This document shows, piece by piece, positions 1-4,585 of a DNA stretch of 8,707 nt. Made by a program: the position numbers and the translations under genes. The number at the start of each line of letters is the position of its first letter. The stretch's first letter is position 1. Source of the DNA: Verrucomicrobiia bacterium (GTDB lineage: Bacteria > Verrucomicrobiota > Verrucomicrobiia > JABWAM01); assembly GCA_013360985.1 (NCBI GenBank), contig JABWAM010000094.1, positions 1 to 8,707 of the forward strand, in the 5' to 3' direction. A model generated the notes under the pieces. That model searched no databases. It was not told the DNA's origin and saw nothing but the letters and a program-made list of their open reading frames with translations.

Positions 1-1
1 C

Positions 2-373
2 TGGCTCATCGCGGGGGCGGTGATCTTCTGGGTTGCCGGTTTCGACATCGTCTATGCGACGCAGGACGCGGAGTTCGATCGCGCGGAAGGCCTCCGCTCC
101 CTGGCGGCGGCGCTCGGTTCCGAGCGCGCCCTTCGATGGGTTCCGTGGCTGCATGCCGTCATGCTGCTCCTGTTGATCGCCGTCGGGCCGCTCCTCCGTC
201 TGGGCTGGACGTATCATGCGGGATTGCTCCTCGTGCTCGCCGCGATCCTCTGGGAAGGACGCCTCGTCGCGCGGCGGGAAGATCGCGAGATGCAGGCGGC
301 CTTTCTGCGCGCCAACGCCCTGGCGAGCTTCGGCTACCTTGGCGCGGTGATCCTCGGCCTGGGGTTTCCCTGA
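2..373 (+). CDS. UbiA-family prenyltransferase, C-terminal part (5' truncated by window edge)
   Basis: The reading frame is open from the first bases, so the true start lies outside the window; the GTG at 20 is internal. UbiA proteins are integral membrane enzymes that attach a polyprenyl chain to an aromatic ring in quinone synthesis. The visible 123 residues contain the second Asp-rich motif of the family, YATQDAEFDRAEGLRS (Asp at local residues 22 and 26), which binds Mg2+ and diphosphate. It follows a hydrophobic helix and is followed by at least three more hydrophobic segments (WLHAVMLLLLIAVGPLL, HAGLLLVLAAILW, FGYLGAVILGLG). The pattern resembles 4-hydroxybenzoate/MqnP-type enzymes, so a menaquinone or ubiquinone role is likely, but substrate cannot be decided from this part. 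The stop is TGA at 371-373. A GC-rich 6-bp hairpin (GCGCGG/CCGCGC, 374-394) lies right after it without a T-run. Confidence 0.88.
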   Translation, partial: WLIAGAVIFWVAGFDIVYATQDAEFDRAEGLRSLAAALGSERALRWVPWLHAVMLLLLIAVGPLLRLGWTYHAGLLLVLAAILWEGRLVARREDREMQAAFLRANALASFGYLGAVILGLGFP

Positions 374-394
374 GCGCGGAGAGACCGGCCGCGC
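374..394 (+). terminator. GC-rich hairpin directly after the UbiA gene
   Basis: GCGCGG (374-379) and CCGCGC (389-394) form a perfect 6-bp stem around a 9-nt loop, starting one base after the stop codon. No T-run follows, so intrinsic termination is doubtful. It could protect the 3' end or be chance in GC-rich DNA. The rest of 395-517 shows nothing else I can support. Confidence 0.2.
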
Positions 395-517
395 CCTGCC
401 TCGTGCGTCATGGGACGGATCCGGATTTTCCCGCGGAGGCGTTTCTTTTCCCCGAGAGCCGGCTGCGAATGGGTTTTCCCGATGCCTGACGCGAGGAGCA
501 GGAGAATTCTTCCGGGC

Positions 518-546
518 TTGCGTTGTCCGATGGAGGAAGGCATAGT
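518..546 (+). promoter_or_regulatory. Candidate sigma70-type promoter for tRNA-Lys
   Basis: TTGCGT (518-523) and CATAGT (541-546) are separated by exactly 17 bases. That places a transcription start near 553, about 27 bases upstream of the mature tRNA 5' end, a usual length for a tRNA leader. Each box matches the consensus only partly (3/6 and 4/6). The same TTGCG-type -35 recurs before two protein genes in this window. Confidence 0.35.
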
Positions 547-579
547 CCGCTCCTGACGCGAGTCGCGCGCGCGCCTTCC

Positions 580-655
580 GCGCCGTTAGCTCAGCTGGTA
601 GAGCAAGTGACTCTTAATCACTGGGTCGTAGGTTCGATCCCTACACGGCGCACCA
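580..655 (+). tRNA. tRNA-Lys (anticodon CTT), 3' CCA encoded
   Basis: A full cloverleaf can be folded by hand. The acceptor stem is GCGCCGT (580-586) with ACGGCGC (645-651), the D stem GCTC/GAGC, the anticodon stem AGTGA (606-610) with TCACT (618-622) around loop CTCTTAA, and the T arm GTAGG-TTCGATC-CCTAC. Anticodon CTT at 613-615 reads AAG (Lys). Discriminator A652 is followed by a genomic CCA (653-655). All stems are perfectly paired, so the gene looks functional. Confidence 0.97.
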
Positions 656-658
656 TTT

Positions 659-680
659 CAAATCCATTCGGATGGATTTG
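659..680 (+). terminator. Perfect hairpin just 3' of tRNA-Lys
   Basis: CAAATCCAT (659-667) and ATGGATTTG (672-680) form a perfect 9-bp stem with the 4-nt loop TCGG, starting three bases after the CCA end. It is not followed by a T-run, so it may be a weak terminator or a 3' processing or stability element of the tRNA transcript. No gene is seen between here and 870. Confidence 0.4.
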
Positions 681-816
681 CCTTCCGTAGCGCAGGGGGC
701 TGCCGGCGCGAAGGAGGGTGATGGTCAGTGAGCCGTGAGCAGATGGCGGGGAGCAGGAACCCCACACCCTTGCCGATTTCGCCGCCTCCTCCCCGCTCGC
801 CAAAGCCGGATTCCCC

Positions 817-845
817 TTGCGTCATACCCCCTTCGCCCGTAGAGT
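817..845 (+). promoter_or_regulatory. Candidate promoter of the first toxin-antitoxin operon
   Basis: TTGCGT (817-822) and TAGAGT (840-845) are spaced 17 bases apart, in the right place for the antitoxin gene at 870. The -10 box overlaps the first bases of a 14-bp palindrome (844-857), which would suit repression by the antitoxin. Box matches are modest (3/6 and 4/6). Confidence 0.3.
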
Positions 846-857
846 GGGATATCCCAC
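844..857. promoter_or_regulatory. 14-bp perfect palindrome, probable antitoxin operator
   Basis: GTGGGATATCCCAC is perfectly self-complementary. It lies between the candidate -10 box and the AGGAG ribosome binding site (859-863) of the antitoxin gene. Type II antitoxins normally bind such dyads in their own promoter, alone or with the toxin, so this is the best operator candidate. Binding is inferred from position and symmetry only. Confidence 0.5.
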
Positions 858-869
858 CAGGAGATTCCC

Positions 870-1136
870 ATGGCCGAGAACCCCATCGCCTTTGAGTACA
901 ACGTCCACCTGGACGACAAGAACCGCTTTGCCCTCCGCGGAACCCGGGCGCGCTACTTCTCGGTGCGCGTCTTCAAGGACAACCACGTCCTGCTTTCCCC
1001 GCAGAAGCTCGTTGCCGAGCAGCCCATTTCTCCCGCCACGCTTCGCCAGATCGCCCGCTCGATCAAGAACCTGAAGGCCGGCAAGACGGCCGGCGCGGTG
1101 GACGTGCGGGCCGCCCGCAAGGTTTTTGAGCGGTGA
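870..1136 (+). CDS. Putative antitoxin of a type II toxin-antitoxin pair
   Basis: An 88-residue protein (MAENPIAFEYNVHLDD...) starts at ATG 870 with a good AGGAG ribosome binding site six bases upstream. It is rich in charged residues, with a probable beta-rich N-terminal half (FEYNVHLDDKNRFALRG, RYFSVRVFKDNHVLLSP) and a helical C-terminal half (ISPATLRQIARSIKNLKAG). I do not recognise a named antitoxin fold. The call rests on its size, its operator-like palindrome and its 4-base GTGA overlap with a RelE-like toxin gene, the usual order for antitoxin then toxin. It should neutralise the toxin by direct binding and repress the operon. It could instead be some other small partner protein. Confidence 0.65.
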   Translation: MAENPIAFEYNVHLDDKNRFALRGTRARYFSVRVFKDNHVLLSPQKLVAEQPISPATLRQIARSIKNLKAGKTAGAVDVRAARKVFER

Positions 1137-1534
1137 TCTTCACCATCCACATGGGCGTGCCCGAAATGCGCGCCCTTTGGGATGATCTCCTTGCGCGAGG
1201 GCAGAGGGGCAAGTTGTCCGGGGAGGAGAGGATTTTTTTCAACAAGTGGTCCAAGGCCCTCGACCTACTCAGCGGGAACCCCCGCCATCCCGGACTTCGC
1301 ACCCACGAGATCGACGACCTGAGCCGGAAATTCGGCGTCAAGGTCTGGCAGAGCTACCTGAAGAATCGGAAATCAGACGCCCTCCGGATGTTCTGGGCCT
1401 ACGGCCCGCAACGTCACGACATCACGATTCTGGCGGTGGAGCGACACCCGGACACGGGCAAGCGCAAGGTCTACGAGCGCATTCCGCTCTCCCGCTTTCC
1501 CTCGTCGCCCAGCCGATCCCAAGGACGCAATTGA
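1133..1534 (+). CDS. RelE/HigB-like toxin
   Basis: This 133-residue protein starts at GTG 1133, sharing GTGA with the upstream stop, so translation is probably coupled; ATG 1151 is a later alternative start. The central and C-terminal parts follow a RelE-superfamily toxin pattern: HPGLRTHEIDDL, then VKVWQSYLKNRKSDALRMFW, then the beta hairpin YGPQRHDITILAVERHP and the end KVYERIPLSRFP. Such toxins usually cleave mRNA at the ribosome. The protein is longer than a minimal RelE (about 85-100) because of a helical N-terminal extension. The last residues (SSPSRSQGRN) look non-native, and the TGA stop at 1532-1534 adjoins AGCGTCC, also found inside the downstream copy of repeat D. Repeat insertion may therefore have altered the C-terminus. 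Superfamily confidence is good; molecular target is unknown. Confidence 0.72.
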   Translation: MIFTIHMGVPEMRALWDDLLARGQRGKLSGEERIFFNKWSKALDLLSGNPRHPGLRTHEIDDLSRKFGVKVWQSYLKNRKSDALRMFWAYGPQRHDITILAVERHPDTGKRKVYERIPLSRFPSSPSRSQGRN

Positions 1535-1556
1535 GCGTCCGGTTGCGAGCCATCTT

Positions 1557-1681
1557 CCGCCCCTCGTCTGGTTCAGAGTCCGAGGTCCTCTGATGCCCCG
1601 CCCCGTGGCGAGGTTTTCAGAGGAAAAGGCAGGGCGGGCCGCTCGGGCGGACTCTCTGTTCTCCCGCCCTCCCATGCCCCA
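1557..1681. repeat. Repeat D, copy 1 (125 bp)
   Basis: This stretch matches 4297-4421 at 123 of 125 positions; the differences are at 1586 and 1589. It contains nested inverted segments: CAGAGTCCG against CGGACTCTCTG, CCTCTGA against TCAGAGG, and AGGGCGGG against CCCGCCCT. A single-stranded copy would fold strongly. It lacks the left terminal inverted repeat seen in copy 2, so it is probably truncated on that side. Weaker similarity continues leftwards to AGCGTCC at 1534-1540. Its right end runs straight into repeat A at 1679-1681. Short frames inside it are repeat-derived and not real genes. Confidence 0.9.
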
Positions 1682-1785
1682 CAGCACGCGCTCAGGAGCC
1701 GGGTCGCGCCCTTTTGCCACGAGCGGCAGGAAGAGGAGGGCGTCTGTCATTTCCGATTGCGGATTGCCGATTTCCAATTGCTGAA
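1679..1785. repeat. Repeat A: heptamer array fused to a gene 3' end
   Basis: This 107-bp stretch matches 2591-2697 at 105 positions. Bases 1749-1783 are five tandem heptamers of type ATTKCSG (ATTTCCG, ATTGCGG, ATTGCCG, ATTTCCA, ATTGCTG). The rest, read on the minus strand, encodes MTDALLFLPLVAKGRDPAPERVLW, the C-terminal part of the helix-turn-helix protein family whose larger remnants lie at 2545-2850 and 5248-5575. After GTGCTGTGG on the minus strand the sequence changes abruptly to repeat D. D therefore appears to have been inserted into, or joined to, this fossil. Confidence 0.88.
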
Positions 1786-2183
1786 TGTGCATTCACACCC
1801 ATCTTCTCCGCATCACCGACGTCCAGGCCGGGTACCTTGAAGACCACCTCGATGTTTGTCTCCTCCCCTCCTGCGTTGAAGCGGATGATGCCAACCAGAT
1901 TTGAGAAGGCGCCTTCGACCCAGTTTTGAAAAATGGGTTTGGTGTGCAGGGCTTTGGCGATCTCTTCGGCAGTCTTTCGAGTGCCCTTGAAGTCGATGTC
2001 CGCACTCAGAAAAGGCGTCTCCTCGGATAGTTCACGGAGCTCCTGCTCTGAGGAACGATAGCGGGTCCCCCAGAAGTTCACCGCCTGACCGCCGACAAGG
2101 AGCGGTGCGTGTCCCGCTTTGGCCCAGGCTTCGAAGGCGGCCTGGAACGCTTCGATCGGGAGACGTTTCCTACCGTCCGGCAC
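1692..2183 (-). pseudogene. Nucleotidyltransferase-like protein, 3' end lost to repeat A
   Basis: The frame starts at GTG (complement of 2181-2183) and encodes about 131 native residues followed by repeat-derived sequence (SAIGNRQSAIGND...) to a stop at 1692. It shows the minimal nucleotidyltransferase pattern: LLVGGQAVNFWG at residues 28-39, ADIDF at 61-65 giving the D-x-D metal site, and a third acidic strand NIEVVFKVPGL with Glu112. Family members, including AbiEii/MNT-like toxins and DUF-type NTases, usually carry a helical C-terminal domain after AEKMGV. Here it is replaced from about base 1785 by the heptamer repeat. The catalytic core is complete in sequence, but the fold is probably unstable. 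It lies downstream of a 71-residue ORF (2170-2385) and overlaps its 3' end. An NTase-toxin/antitoxin-like pair is possible but unproven. Confidence 0.7.
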
Positions 2184-2385
2184 GATGTCCGCGATTTCCG
2201 GAAGCTTCTTCCATCGCGCCGAAGACGGAGCGAAGATTGGTCAAACCCCACCGGCTTCCATCGCCGACGACGGACGCTTTCCGCTCAAGGTCTGAGAAGG
2301 ACATCTGGCCGCTACGATAGGCCCGTACCAAGTTCATCCGAGCACGTCCTTCAGCGGCCTTGATCTGGGAAATCGTCGTTTTCAT
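2170..2385 (-). CDS. Small hypothetical protein upstream of the nucleotidyltransferase
   Basis: This 71-residue ORF (MKTTISQIKAAEGRARMNLVRAYRSG...) begins with ATG (complement of 2383-2385) and overlaps the nucleotidyltransferase start by 14 bases in the same orientation, suggesting a two-gene transcript. It is basic and predicted largely helical, with no membrane segment and no motif I recognise. The C-terminal residues SGNRGHRAGR lie in the overlap. In the downstream gene's frame the sequence is open for some codons before its GTG (ARWKKLPEIADI), so a slightly earlier start for the second gene cannot be excluded. A partner or antitoxin role for the NTase is a guess from context. Confidence 0.45.
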   Translation of the reverse strand: MKTTISQIKAAEGRARMNLVRAYRSGQMSFSDLERKASVVGDGSRWGLTNLRSVFGAMEEASGNRGHRAGR

Positions 2386-2512
2386 TGCTCACACCGTTGG
2401 GCGTTTCGCACCGTCCATATGCCACGGTTCGGCTCCCCTGTAAAGCCCCGGAAGCCTGGGTGCTGGCGCATCTCCAACAGGAGCGTCGCCCATGTGCCGG
2501 GGGTCGGTCAAG

Positions 2513-2541
2513 AAAGGGGTCAATCCAGTTCTTATGACTTT
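2513..2541. repeat. Quasi-palindromic intergenic element (AAAGGGGTCA ... TGACTTT)
   Basis: AAAG-GGG-TCA (2513-2522) faces TGACTTT (2535-2541) across a 12-nt loop, giving a 7-bp stem with a 3-nt bulge. The wording GGGGTCAATCC...TTATGACTTT reminds me of dispersed intergenic sequences seen in many environmental genomes, but only one copy is present here. It sits just outside the 5' end of repeat B's gene fossil. The whole stretch 2386-2544 has no convincing gene. Confidence 0.3.
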
Positions 2542-2544
2542 ACC

Positions 2545-2850
2545 CACATTTCTTCCTCTGCCTCCGCCACTCCCTCTCCCCGCAAATCCTCCACAGCACG
2601 CGCTCAGGAACCGGGTCCCGCCCTTTTGCCACGAGCGGCAGGAAGAGGAGGGCGTCTGTCATTTCCGATTGCGGATTGCCGATTTCCAATTGCTGAACCC
2701 GGATCATCCTGAGGGTCCTGACCTGCTGGGAGCAGAACGTTGAATCATTGGCGGAATTGATGAATGGAGGCGCAGGTGCAGGCAAGGTCGTCGTCGCGGA
2801 CGAGCCCGCTCTGGATCATGCGCTCGTCCTTGTTGGCCAAGCCATCCGGC
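2545..2850 (-). pseudogene. Decayed helix-turn-helix (recombinase-associated type) gene, copy B
   Basis: Two blocks of one gene family are recognisable on the minus strand. The 5' block (about 2850-2781) reads LANKDERMIQSGLVRDDDLA and aligns at DNA level with the copy at 5451-5520 (shared GTCGTCGCGGAC, ATCAT, TGGCCA). The 3' block (2697-2545) reads MTDALLFLPLVAKGRDPVPERVLW, then RICGEREWRRQRKKCG. The central part that would encode the helix-turn-helix is replaced by the heptamer array and about 80 unrelated bases. Proteins of this kind, with ...LARLGHVTRARVTQIMNLL.LAPDIQE..., are small DNA-binding proteins that I associate with site-specific recombinase loci; this link is from memory. No product is expected. 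Confidence 0.6.
2591..2697. repeat. Repeat B: second copy of the heptamer/gene-tail repeat
   Basis: It matches 1679-1785 at 105 of 107 bases, in the same orientation, with five heptamers at 2661-2695. Left of it the gene-tail similarity continues (GCCTCCGCCACTCCCTCTCC), a stretch also present at 5274-5293 but absent from copy A, where repeat D begins instead. Together with copy A it forms 98%-identical direct repeats around the nucleotidyltransferase pair, a configuration that could delete or amplify the 912-bp unit by recombination. Confidence 0.88.
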
Positions 2851-2867
2851 GGGCCCCGCGAGAGGCC

Positions 2868-4034
2868 TCAGCCTCCGAGGATCCGATGCAGACGGCTGCG
2901 TCCTACGGCTTTCACTCCCGGCGAGAGCGCGACAGGAACTGTGGCCGATCCGCGATCCTCGTGAACAAGGAAAGCCTGGGAGGCATAGCGGCCGATTCCG
3001 TGGGCGAGCCGCGTGAGCGAAGCGGCCATCGGGGGCAGCGGGGTATGCGTCGCCTTGGCCTCGATGAGGAAGAGGCGGCGGTTGCCCCGGTCCACGACGA
3101 AATCCACCTCCAGGCCTTGTTGGTCGCGGAACCAATAGAGTCCCCGGTCCAAGCCGCGGGCAAGGCGGTGTTTCGCGATCTCGGAAGCGACGAATCCCTC
3201 GAAAATCGGTCCGAGAAAGGGGGATGAGCGCAGGGCGCGCGCCTCGCGGAGGCCGAGGAGGTGGCCGGCGAGCCCCGAGTCCATGAAGTAGAGCTTCGGC
3301 GACTTGATGAGTCGCTTGCCAAAGTTCTCGTAGAACGGAGGCACCAGCAGGATCTGGCCGGTGACCTCCAGGATGCCGATCCATTCGGCGATCGTCGGCA
3401 CCGAAACGCCGAGGGGCGCGGCGAGGTCCGTCTTGTTGAGCATCTGCCCGACCCGGCTCGCGAGGAGCGCCAGGAAGCGGCGAAACAGGGTCAGGTTGCG
3501 GATGGCGGCCACCGCCCGCACGTCGCGCTCGAGGTACGTCTGGACGTAAGAACGGAACCAGATGTCCGCCGCGGCTGGCCGGGAAAGGACCTCGGGGAAC
3601 CCTCCCCGCCATACCGAAACCTGGGGCGACTCCTCGGCGGAGAGCGGCAGGAGCTGGAAAACCGCCGCGCGGCCGGCCATTGACTCGGTGACGCCTCGCA
3701 TGAGAGAGGCCTCCTGGGAGCCGGTGAGCAGCCACCGCCCGCACAGGCGCGGTTCCCGGTCGATGCGGGCGCGGATGTAGTTGAAAAGCGAAGGCAAGTT
3801 CTGGATCTCGTCGAGAATGACCGGGAGACGGAGTTCGTCGAGGAACCCCTTCGGATCCGCCGATGCGCGGGCCACCTGGTCCGGGTCCTCAAGGAGCACG
3901 TAGTCCGCCCTGGGAAACATGCGGCGGAGGAGGGTGGTCTTGCCCGCCCGTCGGGGCCCCGTGAGGATGAGGGCGGGGAAATTGCGCGCCGCCGTTCTCA
4001 GCTCGCCCGCCAGAATTCTTGGGACGTATCGCAT
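2868..4034 (-). CDS. AAA ATPase with C-terminal DUF4143 domain
   Basis: The protein has 388 residues when started at the ATG at 4034-4032 (MRYVPRILAGEL), the usual N-terminus of the family; a longer frame to 4190 exists but crosses the promoter. The N-terminal AAA_14-type domain has Walker A GPRRAGKT (26-33), Walker B VILDE (72-76) and the sensor-like LLTGSQ (102-107). A winged-helix-like middle (FLALLASRVGQMLNKTDLAAPLGVS) follows. The C-terminal DUF4143 domain ends with LEVDFVVDRG...LFLIEAKAT, whose D and ExK residues resemble a PD-(D/E)XK nuclease fold. Length is normal and no lesion is visible, so it looks intact. The family is widespread, often in variable copy number and in accessory regions, with unknown physiological function. 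No SD is seen; the promoter suggests a leaderless transcript. Downstream it abuts fossil B. Confidence 0.9.
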   Translation of the reverse strand: MRYVPRILAGELRTAARNFPALILTGPRRAGKTTLLRRMFPRADYVLLEDPDQVARASADPKGFLDELRLPVILDEIQNLPSLFNYIRARIDREPRLCGRWLLTGSQEASLMRGVTESMAGRAAVFQLLPLSAEESPQVSVWRGGFPEVLSRPAAADIWFRSYVQTYLERDVRAVAAIRNLTLFRRFLALLASRVGQMLNKTDLAAPLGVSVPTIAEWIGILEVTGQILLVPPFYENFGKRLIKSPKLYFMDSGLAGHLLGLREARALRSSPFLGPIFEGFVASEIAKHRLARGLDRGLYWFRDQQGLEVDFVVDRGNRRLFLIEAKATHTPLPPMAASLTRLAHGIGRYASQAFLVHEDRGSATVPVALSPGVKAVGRSRLHRILGG

Positions 4035-4036
4035 GG

Positions 4037-4069
4037 TGAGTTTTGTAAACTTCAACTTTAGAAAACTCA
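4037..4069. promoter_or_regulatory. 13-bp inverted repeat spanning the ATPase promoter
   Basis: TGAGTTTTGTAAA (4037-4049) and TTTAGAAAACTCA (4057-4069) are complementary at 12 of 13 positions across a 7-nt spacer. One arm covers the -10 box and start region, the other most of the -35. Such symmetry fits an operator for a dimeric repressor, perhaps the ATPase's own winged-helix segment. Function is inferred from position. Confidence 0.5.
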
Positions 4070-4070
4070 A
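4042..4070 (-). promoter_or_regulatory. Promoter of the DUF4143 ATPase gene, predicted leaderless
   Basis: On the minus strand TTGAGT (4070-4065) and TACAAA (4047-4042) are separated by 17 bases. Transcription would start about 7 bases past the -10, around 4035, directly at the ATG at 4034. No Shine-Dalgarno sequence is present, which agrees with a leaderless mRNA. The whole promoter lies in an AT-rich patch within GC-rich DNA and within a 13-bp inverted repeat (4037-4069). Confidence 0.5.
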
Positions 4071-4236
4071 GTATATTCCGCATGGAAGGAAGGTGGAGCC
4101 GTCGCTGCGCCTCGGTCGTTGCCCTCGTGGCGGTAGGGCATGAAGCTTGACTGCCGCCAACGCCTGAGAATTCCCGAACGAAATTGCCACTCTCTCGGCC
4201 CCGGGATGGGATCAAAAGGCGAGGGAGGTCAGGCCA

Positions 4237-4421
4237 AACAGAGAGTCCGATTTACCTCAGCGTCCCTCACTGCACCATTTTCCCGTCGGGCCGAAACCGC
4301 CCCTCGTCTGGTTCAGAGTCCGAGGCCCCCTGATGCCCCGCCCCGTGGCGAGGTTTTCAGAGGAAAAGGCAGGGCGGGCCGCTCGGGCGGACTCTCTGTT
4401 CTCCCGCCCTCCCATGCCCCA
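4237..4421. mobile_element. Repeat D, copy 2, with terminal inverted repeats (MITE-like)
   Basis: Bases 4297-4421 are the second copy of the 125-bp repeat. This copy extends left to AACAGAGAGTCCG at 4237-4249, which is exactly complementary to CGGACTCTCTGTT at 4388-4400, a 13-bp perfect inverted repeat enclosing 164 bp. Purine-rich, partly similar sequence lies outside both arms (GAGGGAGG on the left; GGGAGGGCGGGAG as the complement on the right), so the real ends may be near 4203 and 4421. No transposase is encoded. Size, terminal symmetry and near-identity to copy 1 fit a non-autonomous mobile repeat. No target-site duplication could be confirmed. Confidence 0.55.
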
Positions 4422-4533
4422 AGAATGGAGGCGCCCCAAACGGCCCCCGCTCTCTCCCCGAATTTTTGGGACTGGTTAACAGTCGAAAGGAAATGGTTCA
4501 CCATTGGTTTTGGGGGTGTTAATCACGCCGCTC

Positions 4534-4561
4534 TTGCGATTACGGGCGGCTCCGGTATGAA
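4534..4561 (+). promoter_or_regulatory. Candidate promoter for the 213-residue hypothetical gene
   Basis: TTGCGA (4534-4539) and TATGAA (4556-4561) are spaced 16 bases apart, about 25 bases before the ATG at 4586. Each box keeps the most conserved positions. The stretch 4422-4533 upstream contains short dyads (GACTG/CAGTC around 4470-4484) but no gene. No Shine-Dalgarno sequence lies before the ATG. Confidence 0.35.
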
Positions 4562-4585
4562 TGCATTGCGCCTGATTCCCCCTTG

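Noticed and set aside
485..562. Direct repeat CCTGACGCGAG at 485-495 and 552-562
   Set aside because: This is an 11-bp repeat in GC-rich DNA with no element between the copies; the second copy may overlap the tRNA leader. It is too short to interpret.
618..803. Minus-strand frame ending in RVGIEPTTQ
   Set aside because: The frame reads through the reverse complement of the tRNA T arm, which commonly yields GIEPTT-like peptides; it is not a gene.
1557..1681. CRISPR or tandem array interpretation of the repeats
   Set aside because: Copies are far apart and long, with no regular spacers; they are dispersed repeats.
2704..3744. 346-residue minus-strand frame overlapping the ATPase
   Set aside because: It lies in another frame of the same strand as the DUF4143 gene, is Arg/Pro/Gly-rich and has no domain; it is a shadow of high-GC coding sequence.
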